Origin: Pseudoips prasinana
Lineage: Eukaryota > Arthropoda > Insecta > Lepidoptera > Nolidae
Reading direction: 5' to 3'
Assembly (NCBI GenBank): GCA_951640165.1
Contig: OX621252.1
Coordinates: forward strand, 32,881,934 to 32,945,933
DNA length: 64,000 nucleotides
Shown one piece after another: positions 53,131-63,935 of this stretch; the stretch's first letter is position 1, and every line of letters starts with the position of its first letter. Position numbers and translations under genes: made by a program. The notes under the pieces were generated by a model. That model was given only the letters and a program-made list of their open reading frames with translations, ran no database searches and had not been told where the DNA came from.

Positions 53131-53139
53131 TTTGGTTCG

Positions 53140-53345
53140 TACTATGGCAACCAGATAACTGCTATACTACATATACTTACTACTTTTCTTTTGTAAATAC
53201 ATACTTATATAGATAAATTATACCCAGACTTAGGACAAACACACATGTTCATGCACACCAATATTTGTTCTGGGTGGGAATCGAACCCACGACCTCCGGC
53301 GTGAAAAGCAAGCATTTGCCAACCACGCCAACGGGCCCGTCCAAA
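53140..53345 (-). mobile_element. SINE family B, copy
   Basis: GGTGGGAATCGAACCCACGA and the GCATTTGCCAACCACGCCAA head; the distal tail was lost at the RTE junction. Confidence 0.8.
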
Positions 53346-53347
53346 TA

Positions 53348-53480
53348 TCCTACTAATATTATAAATGCAAAATTTGTAAGTATGGATGTATGTTACTCTT
53401 TCACGCAAAAACTAACGAACGGATTTTGTTGAAACTTATTAGTTATGTAATACAACAATATATATATGATATATTACTAC
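53348..53480 (+). mobile_element. Partial Helitron-like 5' end
   Basis: TACTAATATTATAAATGCAA start and an ACGGATTTTGTTGAAACTTA block typical of the second subfamily; the CTAG end is missing. Confidence 0.5.
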
Positions 53481-53532
53481 CAAGTTTCAATAAAATTATT
53501 ACACATACACTATAGATTATACTTTATTTTAC

Positions 53533-53722
53533 AGGCCAGTTGGCGAGGTTGGCAAATGCTTTCACGCCGCAGCTCTGGGTTCATTTCCCACCCAGGACAG
53601 ATATTTGTGTGTATTAACATATCTGTTCGTCCTGTGTCTGGGTGTAATTATCTATATACCTAAGTAACTATGTATTTACGAAATAAATAGTAGTATATGT
53701 AGTATATAAGTGTTATCCGCCG
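53533..53722 (+). mobile_element. SINE family B, tail missing
   Basis: TTGGCAAATGCTTTCACGCC head and a degraded B box (GGGTTCATTTCCCACCCAGG). It stops where the GC-rich island begins. Confidence 0.75.
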
Positions 53723-53977
53723 AATGTGGCGCGATACATATAAATACTTGGAATGCGACGTTGCCGATCTTACGCCGACGGAAGATCGGTGCGCGGAGGA
53801 CGGAGCAGACGCAGAGAGCGAGCGGTCCGCCGCGGTGCGACCGATTGTCGACGATGGAACGACGGATCTTCCGCGTAGTGTGCCCGCTATTTGTAATTTA
53901 TATGCAATTACATGTATTGGCGTTCCGTCGCAAAAGATCCGCGACGTAATTTCCGTCAAGTGTGGCGCCGGCCTTTA
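53716..53977. other. GC-rich island with frames open on both strands
   Basis: Around 260 bp, sharply GC-richer than its surroundings (CGCCGACGG, GCGCGGAGGACGG, GTCCGCCGCGG). Two + frames and one - frame are open across it, which reflects base composition rather than coding. Origin unknown. Confidence 0.6.
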
Positions 53978-54177
53978 GCTTTTTCTCTCGCTTTAATCTT
54001 TTTTTTCCGTTTGATTTAGTTGTTTTCATTCTCAGATAAAACTTGTTGAAAGAATAATTTAGAACTTCCTTTGAACTTTTACTTACTAAAAATGGTTTTC
54101 ATGTTAAATATTACAAAAGGTATATGTTTCTCTCCATAAGTACCTATCTATATGAATACAAATCTTTTCTTTATATA

Positions 54178-54300
54178 TATCTATATACAAAAGAAAAGTA
54201 TTATATGTTATATATCAGTTATCTGGTTTCTATAGCACAAGCTCTGCTTAGTTTGGGATCGGATGGCCGTGTGGCTAATGTCCCGGGATATTATATTATT
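54178..54300 (+). mobile_element. SINE family B tail fragment
   Basis: TATACAAAAGAAAAGT, AAGCTCTGCTTAGTTTGGGA and TGTCCCGGGATATTATATT; the head is missing. Confidence 0.65.
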
Positions 54301-54339
54301 ATTATATATTTATTTGTAAGTTATTACTTATCTTATGGG

Positions 54340-54590
54340 CTGTGGTTAGTGTCAGAGTTGTTTAAGCTGCCTATTAGGCCTATGACATGGCTTAACCACG
54401 GTTGCCTAATGGCTACAATCGGGACTGACAGTTTAACGTGCTCTCTGAAGCACGGCAACGCTGACACATTTAACCACTATGGCGGTCACCCATCTATTGA
54501 CTGACCGCAAGCCTAGTTGCTTAACCTCGCCAATGCGCCACACAGACCGGTGAGATCATCTGCATCTGGCTATGAGCGCCTGGCGGGCTG
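54340..54590 (-). mobile_element. (AAGT)-SINE-like repeat, reverse copy
   Basis: GTGTCAGAGTTGTTTAAGC, GTTGCCTAATGGCTACAATC and CTGGCTATGAGCGCCTGG mirror 9955-10255. Confidence 0.7.
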
Positions 54591-54599
54591 GTATTTATA

Positions 54600-54875
54600 A
54601 GTGTAGTCGGTCAGAAGAAAAGAAGACAAAAGAAGTATACATGGCCTGTGTGAATGTGACAACTGGAAGGGTAAGACCACGTCGAACATTCTCTGACCAA
54701 ATAGGAGATGCTCTCAAGAAAGGGCAGGTCAGAAGTAAACCGGCGAGCATGTATGAAGAATATAATGACAGTAATCGAGGCAAAAGACGTGTGCAAAGAT
54801 CGTGACAAATGGAAATCCGTTGTCTCTGCCTACCCCTCTGGGAAACAGGCGTGAGTCTATGTACGTATGTATGTA
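54600..54875 (+). mobile_element. LINE 3'-end fragment with GTAT/TATG tail
   Basis: Decayed coding AGAAGTATACATGGCCTGTG, CGTCGAACATTCTCTGACCA, AAGAAAGGGCAGGTCAGAAG, then TACCCCTCTGGGAAACAGGC. Same family as 57085-57730. Confidence 0.75.
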
Positions 54876-55114
54876 GTCGGTCGGTTTTACATTATGCCCA
54901 TTACCCAGCCTCCACTATCCGTCCGACTGTCTTTCAGAAGGCTGTATCTAATAAACCGAAACGTGATATTTACAAATAGTATGTACACGTAATAAAATAA
55001 AAAATAATAATTAAATATTGAAGGCGTTAATAATACAAGTCGTGATACTTGCGGAGTCTTTTGTTCAGTCGAAGTAGTATTTTAACTGGCATGGTGATGA
55101 TGCATACATTAGAA
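54876..55114. other. No gene recognised
   Basis: Unassigned. Confidence 0.45.
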
Positions 55115-55370
55115 TATTCCGGGACATTATTCACATACGGCCATCTAATCTCAAACTAAGCAGAGCTTTTACTATGGAAACCAGATAACTGATATAGGTA
55201 CCTACATATACTACTTTTTTTTGTATATACATACATACTTATAGATAATTACACCCAAACTCAGGACAAACAGACAAGTTCATGGACACAAAAATTTGTC
55301 CTGGGTGGGAATCGAACTGATGACCTGAACGGCAAGCATTTACCAACCACACCAACGAGCCATATTTAAG
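55115..55370 (-). mobile_element. SINE family B, copy
   Basis: Complement of the family B end (ATTCACATACGGCCATCTAA) and head (GGCAAGCATTTACCAACCAC), with a degraded B box. Confidence 0.75.
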
Positions 55371-55414
55371 AGGAATGTAATTTTTATGTGTTTTTTCTTG
55401 ACCGTAACGTAACT

Positions 55415-56082
55415 TAAGTTGACATCCAGTCTCAACTTCGGCGCCACCATCGAGCACAAAGCCCAAACTGCGGCCAAAAAGCTGGGCATCCTAAATAGGG
55501 TAAAGCGATACTTCAAGCCTAGACAGCTTTTAACCCTTTACAAAGCACAAGTCCGATCCTGCATGGAGTATTGTAGCCACCTTTGGGATGGCTCAGCTAA
55601 ATATCAGCTTGCTGCGCTTGACTCGGTGGAACGCAGGGCTAAGAGGCTCATCGGTGACGTAAAACTGGTGGATGCCAAGCTACATAGCTTGGCTCATCGT
55701 CGTAAGGTTGCCTGCTTGTCGGTCTTCTACAGATTGTACTTCGGTGAGTGTGCCCAAGAACTCCACGACCTCATCCCACCGGCCCCCTTCTACCACCGGA
55801 CATCCAGACGCACTGCATCTTACCATCCTTACCTTGTAGCTATTCCACCAATTCGCACTAAGCGTTTCCAAACGTCTTTTATAATGCGCACAGCAAAAGA
55901 GTGGAACTCACTGCCTGCGTCGGTGTTTCCAAAAGCTTATAACCCTAATCTCTTCAAAGTTAGAGTGAACAGGCTCCTTCTGGGTAAGCTCGCTCCATCG
56001 TAGACTTTGTCTCTGTCATCTCTGACATAGACTCGAGTCAAGAGCAAATCCATAACAAATAAAAAAAAAAAAAAAAAAAAAA
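55415..56082 (+). mobile_element. 5'-truncated LINE with ORF2 C-terminus and A22 tail
   Basis: The open frame to 56003 encodes the C-terminal region of a LINE ORF2: KLGILNRVKRYFKPRQLLTL, YKAQVRSCMEYCSHLW, AKRLIG and RTAKEWNSLPASVFP. The YADD core is absent. About 57 bp of 3' UTR and A22 (56061-56082) follow. The listed ATG at 55419 is in or near the truncation junction and is not a real start. The intact C-terminus and clean tail suggest a fairly recent insertion. Confidence 0.85.
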
Positions 56083-56181
56083 CCTCCTTAAACACTTTTA
56101 CTCGCCTTGATGGAGTTTTCTGATGATTTTATATAATATCGTTATTCAAGAAGATATTATTATATCTATATTATATATATA

Positions 56182-56438
56182 GACGGTCACCGTAGCCTAG
56201 TTGGTAGTGCTCCTGCCTACGAAGCTGGTAGTCCTGAGTTCAAATCCCGGTAAGTGCAAATATTTGTGTGATGAGGACAAATATTTGTTTCTGAGTCATG
56301 GATGTTTTTTATGTATTTAAGTATTTACCTATCTATATAAGTATGTATATCGTCGCCTGGTACCCATAGTACAAGCTTTGCTTAGTTTGGGGCTAGGATG
56401 ATCTGTGTGACATAGTCCCTACATATTATTATTATCAT
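56182..56438 (+). mobile_element. SINE family A, copy 4
   Basis: GTAGCCTAGTTGGTAGTGCT, a B box altered to GAGTTCAAATCCC, and a full body and ATT tail. Confidence 0.82.
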
Positions 56439-56439
56439 A

Positions 56440-56824
56440 TTTGTCTTTACCCATCTATAAACTGACCGCACCAGCTTCATTACTCCAGTAAAACTTTAAG
56501 ATAAACACACTAGAATATCTTATTAGCCAGAGCACCCAAGTCCGACAAGCACGTAATTGGTTTTTCAGTCGCCGGACTGAAACTTGTTCCGTTGAACCCT
56601 GAAACCAACTGAGCATATATTTTTAACCCTTTTAATAATGATAATAGGATTTAGAAAGACCCAAATCCTTGTATATACAGCTCTGGTGGCAAAGTGAGAG
56701 CGAAATTATTTGTTTTTCTTTTATTAACACTACTCAATGGACGTGATAGCCTAGTGGTCATTCCTTTGGACTGTAGGTTCTGTGGTTTCGAAAACGAACC
56801 CAAGGCGAGCAAACTTTCGAATTC
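56440..56824. other. Unassigned, with tRNA-like SINE scrap at 56740-56824
   Basis: ATAGCCTAGTGGTCATTCCT is A-box-like; the following B-box position is degraded. Confidence 0.4.
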
Positions 56825-57060
56825 ATGTCATCAGCTCAGCTGAATGACGTCCACTGCTGGACGAAGGCCTCCCCATAGCATTTCCACAATGAACTTATGT
56901 CCATCATTTGGAGGGATATGCTATAATCGCCACGCTTGGCAGACGGGTTGGCGATCCCAGTATGATGGTCATAGTACTCAGAGAGACGCTGCTGCCCGTC
57001 CTCTGATAGATATTAATTCGGGACGTCTTCTATACCGTCAGTCACACAGCAATGCCTTTA
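56825..57060 (-). repeat. GACGGGTTGG-family repeat
   Basis: TCAGCTGAATGACGTCCACT (RTE-like end), CATTTCCACAATGAACTTAT, GGCAGACGGGTTGGCGATCC and GAGACGCTGCTGCCCGTCCT. The open + frame is an artefact. Confidence 0.65.
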
Positions 57061-57084
57061 GCCAAACAGCACAGAATAGCGAAT

Positions 57085-57730
57085 TCATGTGCGTATAGAA
57101 ATTAAGAGGAGGAGGAGAGAAAGTCGAACAGGTGAAAAAGTTTGTATATTTGGGAACTTTGTTTACGAGAGATGGGAAATATGAAAAAGATATTGTTAGA
57201 ACTACACGCCTTTATGAGAAGCCGGTAAGTCTCAAAGAAGGCTCGACTGGCCGTGCACGGTGGAGTTTTAGTGCCAACTTTAATGTATGGAAGTGAAAGT
57301 TGGGTATGGCAGAAAAATAATGAAAGTACAATAAATGCAGTGGAAATGAGAGCTCTGAGAAGTATGTGTGGTGTGACTTTGAGAGACGGAATTCGAAATA
57401 CTGATCTAAGAGAGCGTTCTGGTGTGAAAGAGGATGTAGTCACACAGATTGAAAAAGGTATGCTGAGATGGTTTGGCCAAAGAAGTATACCTGGACTGTG
57501 TGAATGGTACAACCGAAAGGGGAAGACCTCGTAGAACATTCTCTGATCAAACCGGAGACGTACTTAAGAAAGGTCAGGTCAAAAGTACCCTAAACCGGCG
57601 AGCATATATGAAGAATATAATGTCAGTAAATGAAGCGAAAGAGGTGTGCAAGGATCGTGACAAATGAAAGTCCGTTGTCTCTGCCTACCCCTCTGGGAGA
57701 CAGGCGTGAGTCTATGTATGTATGTATGTA
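57085..57730 (+). mobile_element. LINE reverse-transcriptase C-terminal fragment with (TATG)n tail
   Basis: Frames split by small indels encode [43 protein letters not shown] and then, in another frame, [20 protein letters not shown] and CKDRDK. It ends TACCCCTCTGGGAGACAGGC and TATG repeats. This is the best copy of the family scattered at 19040, 37736 and 54600. The catalytic core is missing. Confidence 0.82.
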
Positions 57731-57807
57731 TATATAGAAATTAATGGTCTCGTACTTAAATTTGTGAAAGAAAACAGTGTCGAAACGTGCCTGCCCGAGT
57801 TTTTTTT

Positions 57808-58084
57808 ATATTATATTATATAAGATGGCTAACGAGCAATTGGGTCACCTCATGGTAAGTGATTACCGCCGCCCATGGACACTGCTAGAGGATCAACAAG
57901 TGCGTTGCCGGCCTTTAGGAAAGTAGGTAGTGCGCGACAAATAGTTTCTTGTGAAACGCACGGTGTTAGATGACCATTCATCCAGGTAATAAGGACGAAA
58001 TTTCCACTTTTGGCGAGTGAGTTCACGTACATGTTCACATTCACGTACAACGGAGAAAATGGGTAACAAGAAAAAAACATACAT
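57808..58084 (+). repeat. ACCGCCGCCCATGG-family repeat
   Basis: ATGGCTAACGAGCAATTGGG, AGTGATTACCGCCGCCCATG, GTTGCCGGCCTTTAGGAAAG and GTGAAACGCACGGTG. Confidence 0.65.
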
Positions 58085-58270
58085 TTAATTGAAATTGTAA
58101 TTATAATTGCCTGGAAGAGATCGCACTTAGCGATAAGGCCGCCATTTGTACAATCTTAACATGCTCAAAGTTCTTTTTATGTATTATAACTAGACTAAAC
58201 ATTATGTACAAACGCTACTAGTCTGTAAATAATGTTTTGACTGTTTATAAAGGCTATTCTTTAATAGCGT
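58085..58270 (+). repeat. Dispersed LINE-3'UTR-like repeat
   Basis: TGCCTGGAAGAGATCGCACT, TTAGCGATAAGGCCGCCATT and TGTACAATCTTAACATGCTC; the complement of part of it occurs at 32640-32720. Confidence 0.5.
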
Positions 58271-58274
58271 TTGT

Positions 58275-59395
58275 AAATGGTAGTAGCCTTTGTTATCTGA
58301 TTACTTTTCTCTAAAACATTCCAAAACTTTCTTTCCTTTTAAGATAAGGAAATTCTAGGGCATTCAATTTCAAGTCTCCAAATCGGCCACTTTATCACTG
58401 TGAGCTAAATCTAATCGAATAATACACCATATTTTAGGTAAATAAGCCATCTTAATAAATCCTTCTTTTCTCCTCTTACGTGATATAGAGCGTACATAAT
58501 TTACTTCCTTGGTGAAAATCTTTTTACGAAGTTATACGCAAAAGCTAATCCTTCAAGCGTTAAGGGCACGAAAATACAACATAAAACTCTAGTTTATATG
58601 AAGGATGGAGCGGTTTCATCATTATTCTTGACTTAATGTACCATCGCGACGGAATTTCCCTGGGAGTTAAGCAGAAGTGCATTATTACATACCACGGCAA
58701 AGTCGAATGTTAAGTCATAATTTTCCACACAAACCACCGCCCTACTTATCTTTTAAGGGTTCCTTAGTAAACTTGAATAATTTTGTTAAGTCCGTCTTTT
58801 GCCTGTCCGCAAAATAATGTCAGATATTATAGTAATGCGTTTTGTTTTTTGAGACTGGTCTCACCCTCTTACCCACCATTGCAACTCCTGTAAACCTGGG
58901 TCGACAGTAGCTCTCGAGAAAGGATACCGAGCGGTGAGCAGGCATTTGCCGGGGACTCACATCAGCTGCCATTGATCTCGTAACGAATTTAATCACAAAG
59001 TCGGAAAAGTAGTTCCACTTCTCTCCATAGAAAAGCGGGAGACAAAATTATATAAGAAGGATAGAGCCTCATAAAATCAGAGAATTGCAACGAGAGAAGT
59101 CAGCTGCAAAAGAACTTAGAGAGATGTTATACCTTATTCCATTAGCAGGTAGGGCAAAAGCGCTTAAACGGGCGGAAGTTCGTCCTTGTTTGCTACTAAA
59201 AATCTTAAATTTGGCGTAACATTACTTGGCATAATATTATACAATTGTATGCAACGTTGCAGTGTATTGCGACGGTAACAAATATAGGTTGAAATAATGC
59301 TTATTTCTTATTCAAAACACTTTGTACATGTCACTTACATAAGAATCTATACGATATAAATTTTTAAAGTTAGGCTAATGCCAATTAATACACTA
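58275..59395. other. No gene recognised
   Basis: Long stretch without credible frames or recognisable repeats. Confidence 0.45.
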
Positions 59396-59396
59396 G

Positions 59397-59520
59397 GTGA
59401 ACCGACGATCTTGTGCGGGTCGCCGGATGCGGGCAGCGCAGGACCGGCTATTGTGGAGATCTTGGGAGAGGCCTTTGTCCAGCAGTGGACGTCTTTCGGC
59501 TGATGTGATGATGATGATGA
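59397..59520 (+). mobile_element. RTE-like LINE 3' end
   Basis: GACGATCTTGTGCGGGTCGC, CAGGACCGGCTATTGTGGAG and CAGCAGTGGACGTCTTTCGG, then GATGATGATGATG. Its open frame is a remnant of the LINE C-terminus. Confidence 0.75.
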
Positions 59521-59524
59521 ATGC

Positions 59525-59790
59525 CCATTACCACATCACCCATTATCACCATTCCATCTCAGGCCGTGGGGACGTAGAAGTCGTCATGGGGCAATATTTA
59601 CCAGAGAAGCGAGCATCTCTTTGAGCACTGTGATTGGATAATCACAGTGCTCAAAGAGATGCTCGAACTGCTATCACCAACCTATCTGCCAAGCATGGTA
59701 ATTATTCCATATCCCTCCAAACGAATGGAGATCATTGGGGGATGCCTTTGTCGAGCAGTGGACGTCTTTCGGCTGACAAAATGATGATGA
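59525..59790 (+). repeat. GACGGGTTGG-family repeat containing a 25-bp palindrome
   Basis: Order: GGACGTAGAAGTCGTCATGG, AGAGAAGCGAG, palindrome 59610-59665, CACCAACCTATCTGCCAAGC and an RTE-like terminus CAGTGGACGTCTTTCGGCTG. Other copies lack the second palindrome arm. Confidence 0.65.
59610..59665. repeat. Perfect 25-bp-arm palindrome, 6-bp spacer
   Basis: Arms 59610-59634 and 59641-59665 are exact reverse complements around TGGATA. Confidence 0.92.
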
Positions 59791-59794
59791 ATGT

Positions 59795-60580
59795 TAATAA
59801 GGAAGTCCTGGGTGTGAGTAAGGTTGTTAGATCTCATCGGGGACAGGTGAAGGGTTGACATCGACGATGCAATGGGTATCGCAAGGATGACCCTTTGGTT
59901 GGCAAGGTTGTAATATTAACAAGGTTTTGTAAAACAATGAAACAAACCTGTAACTTTGCTATATTTAATTCCTATTAGTGAGATCGTAATTAGAACCGTA
60001 CTTGTAACTTTTACAAATAGCTACACTTACAAAGAGATACCGATTGAAAGTTTCGAGATTCTGAAGATCGAAGTTTCGAGTTCCTTTCAAGCATTCACAA
60101 TTGAAATGCTAGACATTTCGATATTATAACTTATCTGAGTATGTACTATTGAAAAAATATCTGGGGAACCACTGTAGTTTAGACTTCTTGATGGATTTAA
60201 ATAGATAAGATCAGTGCCATATAAGCTATTCTAATGACACCTTGTGTATTGAAATAAATCAAGTCTCTTTACTTGCTCGTAATAAGAGTACTTAAAAAAA
60301 ATTCTAACTATTGTCCACTATCCACCTGATAACCTGAAGAAGAGGTGAAGTATTATAGAGGTGTTTCACTATGAAGGTATGTTATGGCTCACTTTAAACA
60401 CTTAGCGTAACCTACTTGTACCGTATGTACTTAAGGAGACTAGCTAACGAGACCTTATGCTTATGCATTTGATCTAAATTAAAAAGAGTCCCAGCCACCA
60501 TCGTATTGTACCTTACACACGTGTGAAAATAAACTAAAATTAACATTATCGAGATTTCGTATTTCTCTATTTCGGCCTCT
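59795..60580. other. No gene recognised
   Basis: Unassigned AT-rich DNA. Confidence 0.45.
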
Positions 60581-60585
60581 AAAAC

Positions 60586-60619
60586 CTTCGATCAATAATA
60601 GTACTATTATTGATCGAAG
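60586..60619. repeat. Perfect 34-bp palindrome flanked by 8-bp direct repeats
   Basis: Seventeen-bp arms with no spacer. TCTAAAAC occurs immediately before (60578-60585) and after (60620-60627). Confidence 0.92.
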
Positions 60620-60627
60620 TCTAAAAC

Positions 60628-61553
60628 TGATTAATGGTATAATTTTTTTCACTGATTACACAACAAAATTGGCGTTACCTGAAAATTACTTTTTATGTTT
60701 GTATGTCGCCTTTACTGTATGGTTTAGAAATCGTTCTACAACACAGTTATTTTCGGTAGTTGGAATGAGTTGTTCTATTAATTTCGATGGTTCATAACAT
60801 CAACATAAATAGGTTTATTCACAATACACTACGTTCGTGTTCGATAGAGATATTGCGTAAAATATTAGTGTACTCACAAAAACGAGTGAGGAAAATAAGC
60901 AATTTGGTTGAATGGGAAAAGGCAGCTAAGAATGGCTTTAAGCTTAAGTGAAAGCCTGGGGCTTTAGCTGCAATATATGGCATTCTTTTATAATTGCGTC
61001 TAGTATTAGTGTCGCATCATGTATGTATTAAGCTAGGGAGTGTCCCAAGTACCGTAAGGGTGGTTCACCGTATTTGTCCCCGATAGTACCCGATACCCGA
61101 GCACAAAGGGATTTTATTATGTACGTATGTAAGTTTTATTTTTTCTGTTTAAACATTTTCTCTTGGATTTCGCTCACTCTTGGTATTTTATATGCTATTT
61201 GGTTTTACTTAATTTCTTTTTGTTGTTGTTCTAAGCTTGTGAACTGAATTATTCATGACTCACATTATATGTTACTCGAAGGGTTTCAACGTACACTCGG
61301 CTACATATCAAACTATATATTTCCAATATAAGCTGACCTCTCATTGTATGGAAATCGAATACAACGCGGGATTAGCCTATACTGGAAATGTATTGCTTGA
61401 TATAAAGCCGTGTGTACCACTTTTGAAATTTATGTCCATATTGATAAATTAATAAGCAATTACTTGTGGTCTCAAAAGGCAGCTGAAGTTGATTGATTTT
61501 ATTGATTTTCAGATAAGAAATTATGAACAACAATTAATTAATAAAAAATGTTT
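60628..61553. other. No gene recognised
   Basis: The open frame 61255-61452 has no recognisable motif. Confidence 0.45.
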
Positions 61554-61763
61554 GACGGTCACCATAGCCTAGTTGGTAGTGCTCCTGCCTACAAATATTT
61601 GTGTGATGAGCACGAACATTTGTTTCTGAGTCATGGATGTTTTCTATGTATTTAAGTATTTATCTATCTATATAAGTTTGTATACCGTCGCCTGGTACCC
61701 ATAGTACAAGCTTTGCTTAGTTTGGGGCTAGGATGATCTGTGTGACATTGTCCCTAGATATTA
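61554..61763 (+). mobile_element. SINE family A, copy 5, B box deleted
   Basis: Head GACGGTCACCATAGCCTAGT jumps from CTGCCTAC directly to AAATATTTGTGTGATGAGCA. The B-box segment present in the other four copies is missing, so this copy should not be transcribed by pol III from its own promoter. Confidence 0.82.
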
Positions 61764-61769
61764 CAGTTA

Positions 61770-62400
61770 TTAACAGTTCCTACGTTTTGGAGCTGTGACC
61801 ACAGAGAAACTATTAAATTTAACTGGTACCTATTTCTTTTACTGTTAAGTCCACTGCTGGATAAAGGCCTTCCCAAAAGTTACCACAGTGAAAGAAAATA
61901 TCATTTATTCATTACCAGGACGGACATAACAACGAAATTATACAATAACAGAAAAACAAACAATGAAAATCTTATACTTAATATTCCGTAGTCCGTTCTA
62001 GGTGAAAAGGCATCTATCTCAGCATTGGCCGTCGCAATATTGCGACAGCGCTGATATTCTGATAGCGCTCGACTATGGGGTCCACGGATAGTTAACCCCC
62101 ATTACATACTTTATTAAAATCAAATAACAGATATTTGATAAACTAAGTACATTAATGATACAAATAAAAAGAATTTAATATAGTGAAGAAGATAGAAATG
62201 TGTAACATTAAATCACAAAATAATAATATAAATGAGATTCATACAATTTCAATTAGATAAAATAATTTAAATACTAAATTATCATCAAATACATTTCATA
62301 CACTAACAAATGTGATTCTGAATGATTTAGCGGAGACGTGGGCAAAAAAAATTATAAAACCTTTATTATGCGAATATACGGCATATCTAGTTCCTGAGTT
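61770..62400. other. No gene recognised
   Basis: Short palindromic pieces (CAATATTGCGAC near 62036) and a diverged TCCACTGCTGGATAAAGGCC RTE scrap at about 61850; otherwise unassigned. Confidence 0.4.
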
Positions 62401-62404
62401 GTGT

Positions 62405-62565
62405 CCAGTCGAGACGGGTTGGCGATCGCAGAATGATGTTCTAAGAACACAGAGAGACGCTTCTGCCCATTCTATGAGAGATATTCCGTTCTACGCTTAC
62501 GAGAGGAAATGTGGTAGTGATCCTCTTCTCCGTCAACCACATAGCCAAGCCATTTCCCATTTTTG
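62405..62565 (-). repeat. GACGGGTTGG-family repeat
   Basis: GAGACGGGTTGGCGATCGCA, then AGAGACGCTTCTGCCCATTC and ACATAGCCAAGCCATTTCCC. Confidence 0.6.
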
Positions 62566-62574
62566 AGATTATCT

Positions 62575-63935
62575 ACTAACACTACTTTTTTCTCTACCTC
62601 TTCTCTTATGGATCATCAGACCAAGGCTCAGACTATCAACTTTCTAAATGGTCTAACGCGTCCTAACATTAATCCTTTTCACTTTGTCCCAGTCGATTCA
62701 AATGAGATTAAAAAGATTATCCTGTCCATTAAATCCAATGCAGTTGGCTACGATGAAATTAGCCGACGCATGTTATTACCAATCCTTGACCAACTGTTGC
62801 CTGCAATTTCCCATATTATAAATTATTCCCTTGATTCCGGACTTGTCCCTTCCATATGGCGCTATGCTCATGTTCGTCCACTTCCCAAGATTTCAAATCC
62901 GACACTTCCTAGTCATTATCGTCCTATCTCCATCCTTCCTTTCCTGTCTAAAGTGCTTGAGTCCTGTGTCCACAAGCAACTATCTCATTTTGTGCTTGCC
63001 AATAAGCTGATAAGCCCGTTACAATCCGGATTCCGACCAGGACACAGTACCACCACGGCGCTCCTTAAAGTGACTGGCGATATTAGAGCCGGCATGGAGG
63101 CGACCAACCTCACTGTGCTGGTGTTGATCGACTTTTCAAATGCTTTTAATACCGTCAGTCATGATATCCATGATATCCATCCTCTCCCATCTTATGATCT
63201 CTGATGAAGCGCTGGAGTGGTTTTCCTCTTATCTTATCTTATCTTATCTTCGAGAGCGCCATTCGATTCGTTTTCAATCTCCGTAAGTATGATCATGTGT
63301 CTGCTTACCGCACCCAGTTAAACTGGTTGCCCATTCGCCAGCGAAGAAATTTAAGAGCACTTACCACACTATTCTCCATACTGGACTCTCCTACTGCTCC
63401 TTCTTATTTAACGCCCCACTTTCAATATCTTTTTGCTACTCATAGTAAAACTCTCCGCTCTAGTCATAATCGTCTTTTACGATGTCCACCTCATAGCTCA
63501 GACTTTATTCATTCCACTGTCTTTGTCCAATTTATCCTTCTTTGGAATGAGCTTCCTTTTGGAATCAGGATGGCTAAGACACGCTTCGCGTTTAAAAAGA
63601 AAGTTCGTGAGTATATTTCTAAGAAACTACACACAGAAATGTCTCGTCAAAAATTATATTTATTATTGTGTAGTATGTTATAGTATAGTATTCATTAGAT
63701 TAAAATCATATAGTATTTATTGTATAGTATCTATTATATATATTATATATAGTGTTCGTAATTATTAAGTTTAATTATACGAATAATAAGTAAAAATACA
63801 TTTTAAATAACCCAAATACACCTGCCACGATCTCTCTGCACTATCCTAAGGTTGACTGGTTGAAAATGCCTTTGGCATTAAGTCCGCCAGCCAATGTACA
63901 TTCTCTGTGTACTAAAGTTTAAATAAATAAATAAC
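62575..63935 (+). mobile_element. LINE remnant with reverse-transcriptase core deleted
   Basis: The first part (to 63204) encodes reverse-transcriptase motifs up to the first catalytic block: SNAVGYDEIS, HYRPISILPFLSK, LQSGFRPGHSTTTALLKV and LIDFSNAFNTVSHD. A TTATC repeat at 63227-63250 marks a deletion. The second part (63204-63683) resumes downstream of YADD with IRFVFNLRKYDHVSAY and LNWLPIRQRRN. The 3' UTR contains GGTTGACTGGTTGAAAATGC and ATGCCTTTGGCATTAAGTCC and ends in an AAATA repeat at about 63918-63933. It is related to the LINE at 26310-30890 but has a different 3' UTR. Confidence 0.82.

Noticed and set aside
53710..53978. Coding gene in the GC-rich island
   Set aside because: Frames are open on both strands at once, as expected from composition, and no domain is recognisable.
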